DNA from: Gigaspora margarita
Lineage: Eukaryota; Glomeromycota; Glomeromycetes; Diversisporales; Gigasporaceae
Assembly: GCA_009809945.1 (NCBI GenBank)
Contig: WTPW01000492.1
Coordinates: 312,755 to 376,754, forward strand
Direction: 5' to 3'
DNA: 64,000 bases
Position 1 is the first letter of the stretch, and every line of letters begins with the position of its first letter. Below are positions 23,301-35,094 of the stretch, piece after piece. Below the pieces are notes generated by a model that was not told the origin of the DNA, searched no databases, and was given only the letters and a program-made list of their open reading frames with translations. The translations under genes and the position numbers were made by a program.

Positions 23301-23818
23301 TTAGAAGTAGTCGAATTTGAGAAAAAATTTCCAAAAACATTATATATCCAAATTTACAAAAACATCAATATCTCTATGAGTTTCTAATATTTTTTATAAA
23401 AATTAAGATTCTACAAGTTGAAGATATGTGCTACAGGATTGATTAGTAAATGTTTTTGTTTAGCTTAAAAAAATATTTCATAAATCATTATCGAATTGTG
23501 GGTTATTTTTAAAAAGCAAAAAAACATATGTTACAAAAAAGCTCATTAAATTTGTTTACAGAAAATTTCATCAAAGATATCTCTACAAGTTCTTGACCAA
23601 ATTCAATGAAAATTTTTTATTTTAATTCTATGAATCCTTAAAATTCAAATAAAAAATTTTTTATTAGATTTGATTAAGAAGTCGTGGAGATAATATTAAA
23701 AAAAAAAGTTTTTAAAAGTTAAAATATTTAATTAACAAAATTGAAGTAATCTATATTATACTATAGTGTGAATAGCAAAATCTATAGTATGAATAGAAAG
23801 TTGTAGGGATTTATTATT
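20307..23818. mobile_element. 3.5-kb TIR element with mirrored minisatellite core
   Basis: The left end (20307-20375) reads GGGAATAGCTATTTACACTA then TTTTTGCTATTTGCACTATA and TAGATTACTTTG. The right end (23745-23818) in reverse complement carries TTCTATTCATACTATAG, TTTTGCTATTCACACTATAG and TAGATTACTTC. Five hairpins of the TTTGGT/ACCAAA family lie inside (about 20385-20545, 20985-21130, 22370-22510, 22960-23105, 23560-23705). They belong to repeat units of about 590 bp: direct copies on the right half and an inverted copy on the left. The centre holds two opposed minisatellite arrays. No target duplication is clear and no coding sequence is present. Confidence 0.65.
21290..21955. repeat. Opposed minisatellite arrays (TTTTCCCGACAGTATCC unit)
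   Basis: From 21290 to about 21580 the unit TTTTCCCGACAGTATCC (17-18 bp) repeats on the plus strand. From about 21670 to 21950 the complementary unit GATACTGTCGGGAAAA repeats, so the arrays face each other across a spacer at 21590-21665. The spacer contains TTAGGTTAGGGTTAGGGTTA. An open frame at 21668-21964 is a translation of the repeat. Confidence 0.8.
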
Positions 23819-24589
23819 TAATTTTAATTTATTAAAATTTATAAAGATAAACAAATTTATTTTTTTTAATTCAGCAATCCTGCCTTCTGTGTCTATAGAC
23901 TTTATTATATGACTGCATAGTACATATTGCATTCTACTATAATAGAAAGCTCACTCAGCTTACATTCAAGTGCGATCTGTTTAGCAAATTTTTGTCTCAA
24001 TTTGGATTTTCAACTTACTGAGAATATGGACCCTCCTATTATCAGCCAGCACAGGCTCACCATATCAAGATTGCCTTCTTTTTAAACTATTCTTTCCTAA
24101 CTTTTCTAGCCTACTAAAAGAAAAAACTATGACAAGTAGAAAAGAAAAATATAAGGGAAGAATAAAATAGAGAATGTCAACTACTGCCTAAACAAAAACC
24201 AAATTCAATACAAATATAAAATGAAAAAAAAGAAGAAAAAACAAAAAGAAAAAATTATGGTAGCACTATTAATATCTGTGCTAAACTATAAAAATTATAT
24301 AGTATTGTATAAGAAAATGCCTTATCAAAATGCTATATGTACATTATAAGAAAAAAAAAGGAAAAAAATCTAAAGTGGATATGGGTATTATGGCACACTA
24401 CCAATTATGGCGCACTACTGATATCTTATGATCTACTAATCAGAATTTTATAATTTTGGTACCAATTGATTCATCTCAGTGAGATGAATCAATTGGTACC
24501 AAAATCGTAGAATTCTGACTAATGGATCATGAGATATTACTATTAAAGTAATTTTTAAAGTAGATATAGGTATTATGGTAATAGAATTA
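23819..24589. other. Spacer with one palindromic MITE
   Basis: Mostly AT-rich spacer. A hairpin of the GATATCTC family (24420-24539, centre TTCATCTCAGTGAGATGAA) is flanked by GGTATTATGGCA-like ends at about 24376 and 24560. No gene was recognised in 23819-24370. Confidence 0.45.
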
Positions 24590-27055
24590 GGGGATGCTTA
24601 TTTCCACTATGGTATTTTGCTATTTCCACCATGGTTATACAAGAATTTCTATTTTTAGTATTTAATATAATATATTATAAATTTACTATAATTCTAACCC
24701 TAAAACTAATAAGTAAACCTTTTTTGGTTCCTAGTTGAAAGTTGTAGAGTAGAGGCCTGCAAATTTCAAAATTTTCAGCCCGGCCCAGCACGCAATTAGA
24801 GTTAAAAATTTTTTGCCAGCCCGGTCTAGCCCACTTTAATTAATTTAAATTTTGGGCCTGGTCCGGCTCACAAATATATAAATTTAAAATAAGTTAAATT
24901 TTTTATTAAATAACAGATAATAAGTTTATAAATATGTATATTTTTTAGTGCTAAACAAATTTATATATATTTCTGAAATAAGCTACTCTGAAAATAAGCT
25001 ACTTTTCTTTTTTAAAGAAAAATATAAAAACTTCTTATATTTGAAAATAAGCTACTTATACAATTATTAGTAGTTACTCTATAGTAAAGTCAAAATTTTA
25101 CCAAGTAAGTCAATCTATCTTATTAAGTAAAAATTGTTCAGAAGGGCAAAATACATATATTTTGAAAGCTTTATCCAAATTAGATAACTTTTAATTAAAC
25201 GTTTTTGTATATTACATTCAATAGAAATTTAAATTTTTTTTTAAAATTATATTCATTAAATGTAAAAATCAAAGTCAATTAATAAAAAAATATCCAATTT
25301 GTATAAAATTTTTAAAATATATGTATTATAATCTTCTGAACTTTACTTAATAATCATTATCAATTTACTTAATAAAATTTTTTGCAAATAATAAAAAGCT
25401 ATTTTTATTCTAAAATAAGCTACTTACACTATTTTTATATAATTTTTCTTCCAAAAATGGAGCTTATTTTGGGAATATAGTACTTAATGTATAAAGTTAG
25501 AATTTATTAGTAAAATTTTAAGAATAATAAGATTTTATAGAATTTTATTAATAAAATTTTATAAATTTTATTATTCTTAAAAGTTTTACTAATTAATTTT
25601 AACTTAATATACTAAGTAAATTTGTTTAATACTAAAAAATACATAGATATATATTTAAACTTTAATTTAAAAAAAAGAGTTTTAATAAACAAAAAATTAT
25701 AACCTAATCTAATTTGTAGTTATAATTAATTATTAAATTTAGCTTGGCCCAGCTCGCAATTATAAAATTTTAGGCCTGGCTCAGCCCGCAATTATAAAAT
25801 TTTAGGCCCAGCCTGGCCCGCAATTATAAAATTCAATTGATATGCCCAGCTCGGCCCGCAAACCGGGCTGGGCGGGCCTGGGCTGGGCTGGGCTTTGGGA
25901 CCCAATGCATGCCTCTATTGTAGAGCTCATTTTTCTGATTCTAATAGTAGTTAAATCATCAAAATTGGCCCAGTGGATCCCAAGATACTTTGGATCAAAG
26001 AAGAGAACATAAGGATCAGCAAATTCACTAACTATTCATTTTTCTTTACATACGTTTTGAACCGTATTTTTATCGTAGTAAAAAATTTAACTAAGAAACT
26101 AATAAAACTTGTCTTAAGAAACTAGCATTTTTTTGAGCCAAAGAACAACTTTACTTAAGAGCCAAAAGTCAATTATAATAATAAAATTCTGTGCAAATCA
26201 TGATTTGTCGTTTGATAGTTTTTTTTCTAACTTCTTTACATACGTTTTGAGAAGTTTTTATTGTAGTAAAAAATTTCAGAAATGTTATATCGCACCTGTG
26301 GTGTTCAACACTAGTAATATGAAATTCATATAACCTGCAAATCAAAATAAAAACAAAATCTAAATTTTGATTAATATTAGGGTTAGAGTTAAGGCCTGGG
26401 ATGGGGCAGGGGCATAGATTATACCAAAATTTTACGAGAAATTTTTTTTGTTAGAGCCTCAAAGATGATTACATAAATGAATTTTTGCGTTCTAGTCATT
26501 TTTTAAAAAATATTCAAAAATTTGCATTACACCTGATTTTCATGTTACACTGCAGCTCATAATAAAAATTATAGTGGTGTTGAACACCAGTGGTGTGATT
26601 TAACAACACCAAAAAATTTTACTAAAAAAATAATAAAACATGTTTTAAAAAACCAGCATTTTTTTGAGCCAAAGAACAACTTTACTTAAGAACTCAAAGT
26701 CAATTGTGATAATAAAATTCTGCGCAAATCATAAATTTTCATTTGACAGCGTTTTTATGCTTTGTGTAATAGTGAATTTGCTGATCCTTATGTTTTTTTC
26801 TTTGATCCCAAGTATCTTGGAATCCACCAAGCCGATTTTGATGATTTAACTACCATTAGAATCAGAAAAATGAGCTCTACAACTTTCAATTAGGGGCCAA
26901 AGAAGGGTTGCTTATTTGTTAAGTTTTTAGGATTAGAGTTAGGGTTAGGTTAGAGTTAAAATTAAGTTAGAATGAATTCTAAAAATAGAAAATTTTGTGT
27001 AACTATAGTGGAAATAGCAAAATACTATAGTAGAAATAGTAGCCTCCTAGAATTA
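24582..27055. mobile_element. Foldback element with 8-bp target duplication
   Basis: The body is 24590-27047. The left end GGGGATGCTTATTTCCACTA is mirrored on the right by the reverse complement of GGAGGCTACTATTTCTACTA. TAGAATTA repeats exactly on both sides (24582-24589 and 27048-27055). The arms also share GAAAGTTGTAGAGCTCATTT, GATTCTAATRGTAGTTAAAT and AACATAAGGATCAGCAAATT. The interior has a direct repeat (26128-26215 against 26672-26760) with TGAGCCAAAGAACAACTTTA. A hAT element was later inserted in the left arm. The ends resemble those of the element at 20307-23818. No coding sequence. Confidence 0.75.
24742..25925. mobile_element. hAT-type element, 1.17 kb, 8-bp target duplication
   Basis: The body is 24750-25917 with ends TAGAGGCCTGCAAATT and, on the right, CAATGCATGCCTCTA. 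TTGTAGAG repeats exactly at 24742-24749 and 25918-25925. Subterminal GC-rich repeats (GCCCGGCCCAGC on the left, GGCCCGCAATTATAAAATT several times and GGGCTGGGCGGGCC on the right) stand out from AT-rich DNA. The AT-rich middle holds an inverted repeat (about 25480-25640) of the family tandemly repeated at 38.3-39.5 kb. No transposase remains. Removing it rejoins the left arm of the surrounding foldback exactly. Confidence 0.8.
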
Positions 27056-27770
27056 TTGCAGTGTACAGCAATATCTTGTGAACTATCAATCAGAATCATG
27101 TAATTTTGACACTATTCAACTCGTCTCATTGAGACAAATCAAATAGTACCAAAATTATATGATTCTGATTGATACTTCTCAAGTTATCATAATTTAACCA
27201 AAATAAGCTGCACAAAACAAACTTTAAAATTAACATAAAATAATAAATAACTCTTGGTAGAACAGTCTGTTTTCAATACTTTTACCACCAAAATGTCCGC
27301 CTTGAAAAGGCGATTCCAACAAGCCCAAACTTGCTAAAATCCAATCACAGGATCATGGGATCGTTAAGGTTTTATTATTGTTTTGATGAAAATATATAAG
27401 TTTAACCAATCAAATTTTTATCAAAAACAATACAAAAACCTTAGCAATCTCATGATCCCGTAATTGGATTTTAGCGAATTTGGGCTTGTTGGAATTGCCT
27501 CTTTAAGGCGGGCATTTTGGTGGTAAAATTATTGAAAACGGACTGTTCTACCAAGAGTTATTCATTATTATATGTTAATTTTAGAATTTGCTTTGCATAG
27601 CTTATTTTGGTTAAATTATAATTTGTTGAGAAATATCAGTCAAAATCACATGATTGCAGTACTATTCGATTCGTCTCAATGTGACAAATTGAATAGTATC
27701 AAAATCATTCGATTCTGATCAATAGGTCTCAATAGATCATGAAAAATAGTATATGCACCATAATTGGTAC
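27056..27770. repeat. Palindrome of palindromes, about 715 bp
   Basis: The two halves mirror each other around about 27410. Each half holds its own GATATCTC-family hairpin (about 27070-27190 and 27630-27745) and a shared arm that includes AACTCTTGGTAGAACAGTC, ACCACCAAAATG and AAAACCTTAGCAATCTCATG-type sequence. The arms at 27185-27400 and 27420-27630 are nearly identical in reverse complement. It follows directly after the right duplication copy of the foldback at 24590-27047. Confidence 0.6.
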
Positions 27771-27804
27771 CTGCATTATAATTTATTATTTTACTTTGTA
27801 TTTA

Positions 27805-27932
27805 TTTAATTAATAATATCTTATGATCTAGTAATTAAAATTGAATGATTTTGGTACCATTCAATTTGCCTTGGTGTGAAAAATCCAATAGTACCTAATC
27901 ATTCAATTCTGATCGATACATCATGTATTATT
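27805..27932. repeat. GATATCTC-family hairpin
   Basis: Fold-back of about 125 bp: TTATGATCTAGTAATTAAAA on the left arm, TTGGTACCATTCAATTTGCC then TTGGTGTG in the loop, and mirrored AATCATTCAATTCTGATCGA on the right arm. A diverged copy of the dispersed family. Confidence 0.5.
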
Positions 27933-29180
27933 AGCCAAAATACTTAACTGCACCATAATAACTATATCTACCTTATATATCTAAAAGAATGTTCTAGTTA
28001 GAAATTTTATCATGTGTTTCCTCTAGATCTTTGATACGTCATTTTTTGTTTATCTTGTACACAGCAACAGATCTCACCTGTGATATCAATTCCAATTTTG
28101 TATGCATATTCCTAATTAGAAAGGAGTAAATACTGCCAATCTTTTGGAGGGGATAAACCAAAATGTCCACTTTTGTTGAAATTTCAAAAAGACTAAAGGG
28201 TAAAAGAAAGTACCAAAAACAAAAAAAGTCTGTAGGAGTTATGCTATATAGAATAACATATCTAATCAAGCCTCTACTTCTACTCTTAAATCTATAGAAC
28301 TTGACAAAACTCCAGAGTTTTTCTACTACTTTTTGCTTAATAGTACCACAGCTAGCCAAGGTTCCTTACTTAAAAGTCTTCATGTTTTTTTCATCTCTAT
28401 TTCATGTGCAAAACATCTAGTAAATGGACTTTGTACCTGACAGTAGCTTGGTAAAGTTTTGTAGTATGTATATATATTAACTATATAGTTTTTCATAGAT
28501 CAATTTTCTTGAAAAATTTGGTACAGGTGATTGTTAGAAAGAGTTCTGAAATAAACAAATTTATTAAAACTTATATAACTTTAAAATTTAAAAAATTTTA
28601 TTTAATTTTTTAAATATAAAATCTAAACAAATATTTAATAGTAAAAGTTAGTAAAAATTTTAAATTGAGATTATTTGTTATATATTATATTACTTTTAAT
28701 AATTTTAATTTTATTATAATTAGAACACTTATCTTTATATTATAATAAAAATTTAAGAAAATTATATAATAAAATTTTTTTAAGTAATGTTTAAGTGGAA
28801 GATTGCTAATAAAGGGTATAAAATTATTGACATTTTATAATAAATTATAGCAGAATTTCATAGTAAATTTTTATAGTATGCAAATAGGGCTTTTCTATAT
28901 ATAAAAGTATTTTTTTTACTAAGCAAACCTTTTATAATTAAACTTTGCAAAACCAACTTTTTGATTCTAATAATAGTTAAATTATTAAAATCATGTTAGT
29001 ATATAAGTATTTATCAATTGTTTATTATAGGGTTTTTTATTATAATTGAAAATATACTACATTCCACTACTATATAAAGCAATTAGTAAAACGCTGCTAA
29101 TTTTTACTATGAAATTTTGACTCTTTAACAGATTACTACTTAAAGTTTATAAGATAATTAGTAAACACTAAATAAAAATT
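27933..29180. other. Spacer with an unresolved open stretch
   Basis: Between 28030 and 28440 both strands stay open for 58-106 codons: plus strand near 28265-28440, minus strand 28039-28359. Neither product was recognised and they overlap in antiphase, so at most one is real. The rest is AT-rich with no bounded element recognised. Confidence 0.3.
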
Positions 29181-29304
29181 TGATTTTGCTAAATTTTTTA
29201 GATAAAATTATATAAAATCAGAAATAGCAGTTAAAACTATTTTAACAATTAGTATATATTATAAAATACTTAATAAAATAGAATATATTATTTAAAAAAA
29301 TATT

Positions 29305-29822
29305 TATTTGTTACACCCTGTAATATGTCATAGCCCTTAAAGTTTTAAAACTTTATTAATATTAAAATAAAATTAAGTTAGAGTTAGAATTAAAATTAAT
29401 ACAAAATTGTGAGAAAGTCATTTTTTGTTAGAAGTGCAATAGGTGTTATCAGGACCCCAGACATCTCTCATATAGGTCATAACTGGATTTTGGCCAATTT
29501 TGATCTAATTTACTAAAAACAACAAAATCTATTTACTTTAATAACTTCTAATTCAGTAATCAGAATTGAATAAACTTTTTTTTGCTAGATGCACCTCACT
29601 GAGAGCTTCTTTATAAAAAAAAGTTTATTCAAATTGAACAACTGGATGCCAAGATAATTACCAAAACTGTTTTTTGCTTCTCAAATTTTAGATGTTTTTG
29701 CTGAAATATTTCAAGTATGACCTCTATACTAGATGTCCAGGGTCCTGTGTTATCTTAGTAAAATTTTGAGTTATAAATATACCTTAACAAATAAGGCATG
29801 TTGCAGGGTGCAACAAATAGAT
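29305..29822. mobile_element. TIR element with TGTTACACCCTG ends, interrupted by a MITE
   Basis: The left end TTTGTTACACCCTGTAATAT is mirrored by the right end TGTTGCAGGGTGCAACAAA (29800-29822). Weaker complementarity extends outward on both sides. The interior is interrupted at 29450/29747 by a MITE with its own exact 8-bp duplication, so this element is the older of the two. No coding sequence is seen. Confidence 0.5.
29443..29754. mobile_element. AGGACCC-ended MITE, copy 1
   Basis: The body is 29451-29746 (296 bp) with the left end AGGACCCCAGACATCTCTCA and the right end in reverse complement AGGACCCTGGACATCTAGTA. GTGTTATC repeats exactly at 29443-29450 and 29747-29754. Two further copies lie at 40312-40604 and 41175-41477. 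All three share an internal hairpin around AGATGCACCTCA. The 8-bp duplication fits hAT-like (or P-like/Merlin-like) transposition, but the ends are not the usual hAT CAGGG or TAGGG. Confidence 0.75.
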
Positions 29823-30069
29823 TTCTCCATATTTAAAAAATAATTTATTTTTTAAATTTCTAAAATTTACTTTTAAAAACTATTACAATATAGTACAAAG
29901 TACTACTAGTAGTACAGTAAAATTCTAACTATTAAAAATATTACTAATATGTATAATAATAGTATATAACTAATTAGTATATTTTCAAATTGCTAAAATC
30001 AGAAATTTAATATTAAATACAAAAAGTCTAATTTCTTTATATTGTGAACTTTGAAAAAAGAATAATTAT

Positions 30070-30330
30070 TAGAAAATTTGAAAGTTGTTAAATAATACTA
30101 TTACAACATTGTTTAATAAACTCTTTATTGGTTAACAATTTTTATTAATAAAATTAGTATTAAACAATAGAAAATATATTAAATAACTTTAAATTACACT
30201 AGTTATTTAATATGTTTTCTGTTGTTTACTTTAATTTTACTAATAATATAGTTAACTAATAGATGTTTATTAAACAATATTTGTAATAGTATTATGTAGT
30301 ATTTTTCAAAATTTCTATACTAACAATAGA
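30070..30330. repeat. Inverted repeat of about 250 bp
   Basis: The left arm TAATACTATTACAACATTGT then TTAATAAAC is mirrored by the right arm GTTTATTAAACAATATTTGT then AATAGTATTA. An inner pair (AGAAAATATATTAAATAACT against AGTTATTTAATATGTTTTCT) forms the tip. A foldback MITE is likely. No target duplication was recognised. Confidence 0.5.
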
Positions 30331-31117
30331 ATAATCAGATAAATTGCTAATTATCACAGAATTAAAAAAGCTATAGTATATAGCAGTAGAGGACGGGTCA
30401 AAAAATTTGTTTGCTAAAAATTATTATATAAGTCTAAAAAAGAATTTATAATTTTAAAAAATATTGTTAGAATAAAACAAATTACATTATCTTAATTGAA
30501 TCAAAAATTATATAATAATTTCTATATATATTTTAAATGTTACAATAATATTATGATATTTTGCATTATATAATATTGTATTGCATAAAGCACATCACTA
30601 GTTGCAATAGTATTAATTTTAATATATAAAAAATTTAAAAATATTCTTGTATATATTATAAAGTTTGCTTAGAACCAGTTAAATTAATCTGAGCTTTTAT
30701 TCTTGAATTTAATTTATATGTATTTGTTATTGTACAATTTAATTTGTAGTTCATGCAACTTCTTATATAAATTATCCAATAAAAATACAAGCAAGACATC
30801 ACCTTAAAAAAAAAAGTTTGTCTAGAACAATTTAAATTTGCCTAAATAATACAAAATAAGTAATTTTGAATGCTATATCATATAATCATTATATAATATT
30901 GTAAACAATTTATTAATATCTAATCTTTAAATATATATATTTTAATGAATATTTAACTAATTTTTTAATATATTTACTTTTATTAAAATCAGAAAAATGT
31001 ATACACAACTTTTATTAAAAATTTAAAATTAATTTAGTAGATTTTTTAATTTTAAAATGTTATTAGTTTTATATATAATTTATAAATATTGTACTATACC
31101 CTTAACTAATTTAGTTT
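30331..31117. other. AT-rich spacer
   Basis: No gene seen. The stretch near 30540-30600 (TTTTGCATTATATAATATTG) resembles sequence near 695-740, hinting at a diverged dispersed repeat whose ends could not be placed. Confidence 0.3.
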
Positions 31118-31670
31118 ATTTGATCAAAAATTAGTTCAAATTGAAACATTTTGGTTTACTTGAATTACTTTGGGTTTATTTGAACTAGAACTTAGTTCAA
31201 TTTGAGCTACTTTGGTTTTATTTGAACCTGAAATTGGTTCAAATTAAATTACTTTTGGTTTATTTGAACCTGAACTAAGTTCAAATTAAAACACTTCACA
31301 TTTATTTTAGCTTGAACTTGGTTCAAATTGAAACACTTCAGGTTTATTTAAACCAGAACTTGGTTCAAATTTAAATATTTTAGATTTATTTAAACCAGAA
31401 CTTGGTTTGATTAAACTACTTTAGGTTCATTGAACCAGAACTTGGTTTAAATTGAACTACTTCAGGTTCATTTAAACCAGAACTTGATTCAAATGAACTA
31501 TTTCAGATTTATTCAAGCCAGAACTTGGTTCAAATTAAACTATTTTGGGTTTGTTTGAACTATAACCAAAACTTGGTTCAAATTGAACTATTTTAGGTTT
31601 GTTTGAACTATAACCAAAACTTGGTTCAAATTGAACTATTTTGGGTTTGTTGAACTATATATAGAGCCAA
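31118..31670. repeat. Minisatellite with TTGGTTCAAATTGAACTA core
   Basis: About eleven to twelve diverged units of roughly 42-58 bp: AGAACTTGGTTCAAATTGAA, then CTACTTTAGGTTTATTTGAA, then CC. The last three units gain ACTATAACCAAA and are the most alike, suggesting recent growth at the right side. It abuts the 5' side of the second LINE. Confidence 0.75.
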
Positions 31671-32459
31671 AATTATTTTGGGTTTTGGGCCCCAAATTAA
31701 AATTTTTCAAAATTGTTTTTGATCTATTTTATTTAAACCCAATTTTTTGATACATTTTTGAATAGATAAAATTATAAGAAACATAAATATATAAATTTTA
31801 TTTACTCTTTTTTATAAAAAATTCAATTTATTAAGGAGGAAAATACCCTCAAAGAAAAGAATCTTTCTGTATGATAGAGCAAGTAAAAAGGACTAGGAGA
31901 ACTACTAGACCAATTTGAACATACTAGCAAGACAATATATATATAGGAATAAAAACTTGCTTGATTCAGATATAGAGATAGATTTGGAAACAAAAGTTAA
32001 CCAGGAATAGAAGCAGATACAGAGAATAATTCTTAAAGCAGCCCAAAGAAACATTCCTTCAAAGATGATCAGGTTTCTAGAGATGATTATAAAAAGATCA
32101 TAAAAAAAAGTCCCTTATTTAAAGAAACCAAAAATCTAAAACAAATAATTAGGATTGCAAAGAAGAAGAAAAATGAGACCCTAGACCCAGTAGATCAATT
32201 TCTATATAATATACAAATATAGTCAATTAATGAAAATTTTAAAACAAAGATTTTAAATACCCCTAAAGTGTGGTCTCAAAGTTGGATCAATGATGTTAAG
32301 GTGTGGGCAAAAATCTTAGAAATCAGGCTGAAAGGAGAGAAACAAACAAGAAAGAGTAAACAAATACTAGAGAATATAGAAAAAAGGTTAAGTATAATAA
32401 AAAAAAAAGAACAGAATAATGTTAAATAACATTTTGAATAGACTATAGAAGAAAGTCTC

Positions 32460-34130
32460 AATGAACAAGAATTTGATAAAAAAAACAGAATTGAGGAACT
32501 CTTACTTGGAATTGTTAGTAAATCCAGAAGAAATTAAAAAAGAGACAGATGTATTTTTCTGAGAATATTTTAAAAGAAGAAATCAGTCTTTTAGTTAAAT
32601 ATCAGAGGAGTGGGCAAAGAAGTACAACCCAAAAGAGAAGATTGACACAAGCTGATAAGATGAGGTAGAGGAACTGATTACTAAACAGGAATGAATAGAA
32701 TCAGTACAAGTAACAAAACTTATCACTGCTCCTAATATCTTAGAAATAGAATACAGGCTATTACAAAAAGTGGGCCCAAGAAACAAAGCTTTTTGTTAAA
32801 TTTGTGAACCAGGCTTGAATACAGGTATAATCTCTTCTAGGTAGAAAATCAGTTAGATATTCCCCATCTCTAAGCTAACAGAATGGGATTTATTGCTATT
32901 GAGTATGACCAATAGTTCTTTTAGATATATTTAGAAAATCCATGGTCAGAGTAATCCAAAAGAGACTAAACAAAGTATTTATAGAGAGACAAATTCTAAG
33001 GGGATCTAATTTTGCAGATCTACCAGGTGACTCTACAAGTACTCTAATTCATATTGTTAATAATCTAATTGAGTATACAAAAGAGGAAAAGGCAGAGATA
33101 TAAATCCTTTTACAAAACATCAAAAAGCTTTCAACTCAGTAAGCATAGTTAGTATACAAAAAGCTCTAAGTAGAATTAAAGTTCCAAAAAAATAGCTATA
33201 TTTGTTGCAGATTTGTACTCAAAATAAATATAAAGGCCATTATGAAATATGGTACAATAGAGGGTTTTGAGGCCAAAGAAGGGATAGATCAGAGTGAAAT
33301 TATATCTTTACTAGTTTGGCAAATAATATATATTCTTTTCTCTGTAAACTGCAATAGTTAAAAAAGGTTTCGAAATAAAACTTGAGTGGCCTATATCAGC
33401 TTAAGAGAAAACTAAGACAGAAGTTTTTAGAATAGAATATATAGCATATGCAGATAATACTACCCTCTTTGCCCCTTCTAAAAAAAACTTACAGACAATT
33501 ATCAAGAAAGTGTAAGAATTCTATAGACTGAATAATATAGAAGTAAATCTCAGAAAAATAGAGCTTTTGGTTTTGAACTCTAAATTACCAAAAGAAAATC
33601 ACTTTGTAAAGATGGATAAGTCAAAGGAGATGGTCTGTGCTCTTGGAGATAGAAAAGCAGCAAGATTCCTTGGGGTCTAGCTAACTACTAAGTTACAAAC
33701 TCAGAAATATACACAAAAATTAAAGTAAAAAGTGGGTTTATTCATTCACATTATTCAAAACAAGAGAACTTCTATCAGACAAATAAGATATTTGAATAAT
33801 AAAGTATTACTCCTGAGGCTTGAGTATAAGGCAAATTTAGTCTTTCTAAGTTAAAAAGAATTTAAAAAAATACAACAATCAATTTTAAGGGTTGCCAAAT
33901 AGAAAGTTGAGCTATCATTAATGGCTTCAAATAATATTGTATGTTATAATAATTTGATAGGTTTAAAGTTATTTTTGGCAAAGACATACAGAGTATCACA
34001 TAACTAAACGGCTTATTAAAATTTAATAATAGATATCCTTTGGGAGAGTCTACAAGATTAAGGCTTAGAAAAGCACAGCTAGAGCTCTGCAGCCCTATGT
34101 CTATATGGGAACTCAATAGGAATTAACTTA
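32460..34130 (+). pseudogene. Reverse transcriptase of second LINE, fossil
   Basis: Recognisable pieces in shifting frames: NPEEIKKETDVFF and YNPKEKIDTS upstream, APNILEIEYRLLQKVGPRN (fingers) near 32730-32790, SRWKIS with FPISK near 32835-32870, SIVSIQKALSRIKVPKK near 33145-33190, GIDQSE near 33285, and the catalytic block AYADNTTLFAPSKKN near 33441-33490. Motif C is YADN instead of YADD, so a catalytic Asp is lost. NNIEVNLRK and RKAARFLGV follow. Many stops fall where Gln or Trp is expected (VxEFYR, GVxLTT, LSxKEF), each one transition away from the expected codon. Inactive. Confidence 0.75.
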
Positions 34131-34189
34131 TACAATATATAGGACCTCAAAATATCTACTAGAGGGTAAGGTTTACAAAATTACTAAAT

Positions 34190-34325
34190 ATAGAAGGATC
34201 TGCAAAAAAAAGGCAAAAATAAGCAAACTAATTACTATAAAAAGAAATAATCTGCACAAAAAAGGCCAAAAATAAGCAAACTAAACCCCTACCTCTCTCT
34301 ATATATTTTGGAATCCTCAATACAT
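34190..34325. mobile_element. Probable MITE inside second LINE
   Basis: Contains two copies of CAAAAATAAGCAAACTAA and a terminal TCTCTATATATTTTGG step. In reverse complement it resembles the TIR element at 1212-1386 (AGTTTGCTTATTTTTGG). LINE-like coding frames are found on both sides. Ends are approximate and no target duplication is confirmed. Confidence 0.35.
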
Positions 34326-35094
34326 CCTACTTTATAATCTAAACTATAAAATCTTGGTGCTTGCAAAAGAATTGGACTTAGAAGTTACAAATCAAGTTTT
34401 ACAGAGAATTGGGACTTGACTAAAAGAATTTTTACAAACAGAATGATAATGTACCACTTGAAAGTAATGCCTGGGCTAGAAATATTAAAAGCCTACAAAA
34501 GTTAGAATTGTAGTATATAGATTAGCTTTATGATATGTGCTTAGCGACAATGCTTACTTGGCAACAGGTTAAAAGGCTAAAAGAAGAAGAAGCAAAGGAA
34601 AGAAAAGCTAACTGGTTCTGGTGTTTAGAAGAGAACATTTTGGAGACAAGTTCTAAAAGGATTGAAGAGATATAAACAAATAGACTAAAAAATTGTTTAG
34701 CAATCCGTTTGAGGCTAAATAGAGTCTCTAAGAAAAAATTAAAAAAAGAATAAGTAATATATGAAGATAAGAAAAGAAGAAACTAGCTATAGAACGAGTT
34801 AAAAAAAAAAAAAAAAACTAAGATGAAAATTGAAGTTTGGGCATCAGAAGATAAGAAGAATTTAGAAGTAGAATTTGAGAAAGCAATAAAAAGAAAAAAA
34901 AATAGTGAGGAGGAGGAACAGATAGAAGAAGTTACTTAGGAGAAGAGAGTTCTTACAGATATTTATAAGTGGGTTAATCAGATACAGGACACCTAAAGTA
35001 TAATCTACTAGCAAATCACTTAATGGATTCTTGGTTAGAGAGTAAACAGATAAGAAATTCAGTTGCAAGCAGTATCTAAAATTGGGTTGCAGAG

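Noticed and set aside
28039..28440. Overlapping open frames on both strands
   Set aside because: Neither product resembles a known family, and overlapping antiphase openness in AT-poor DNA can arise by chance. Left unassigned.
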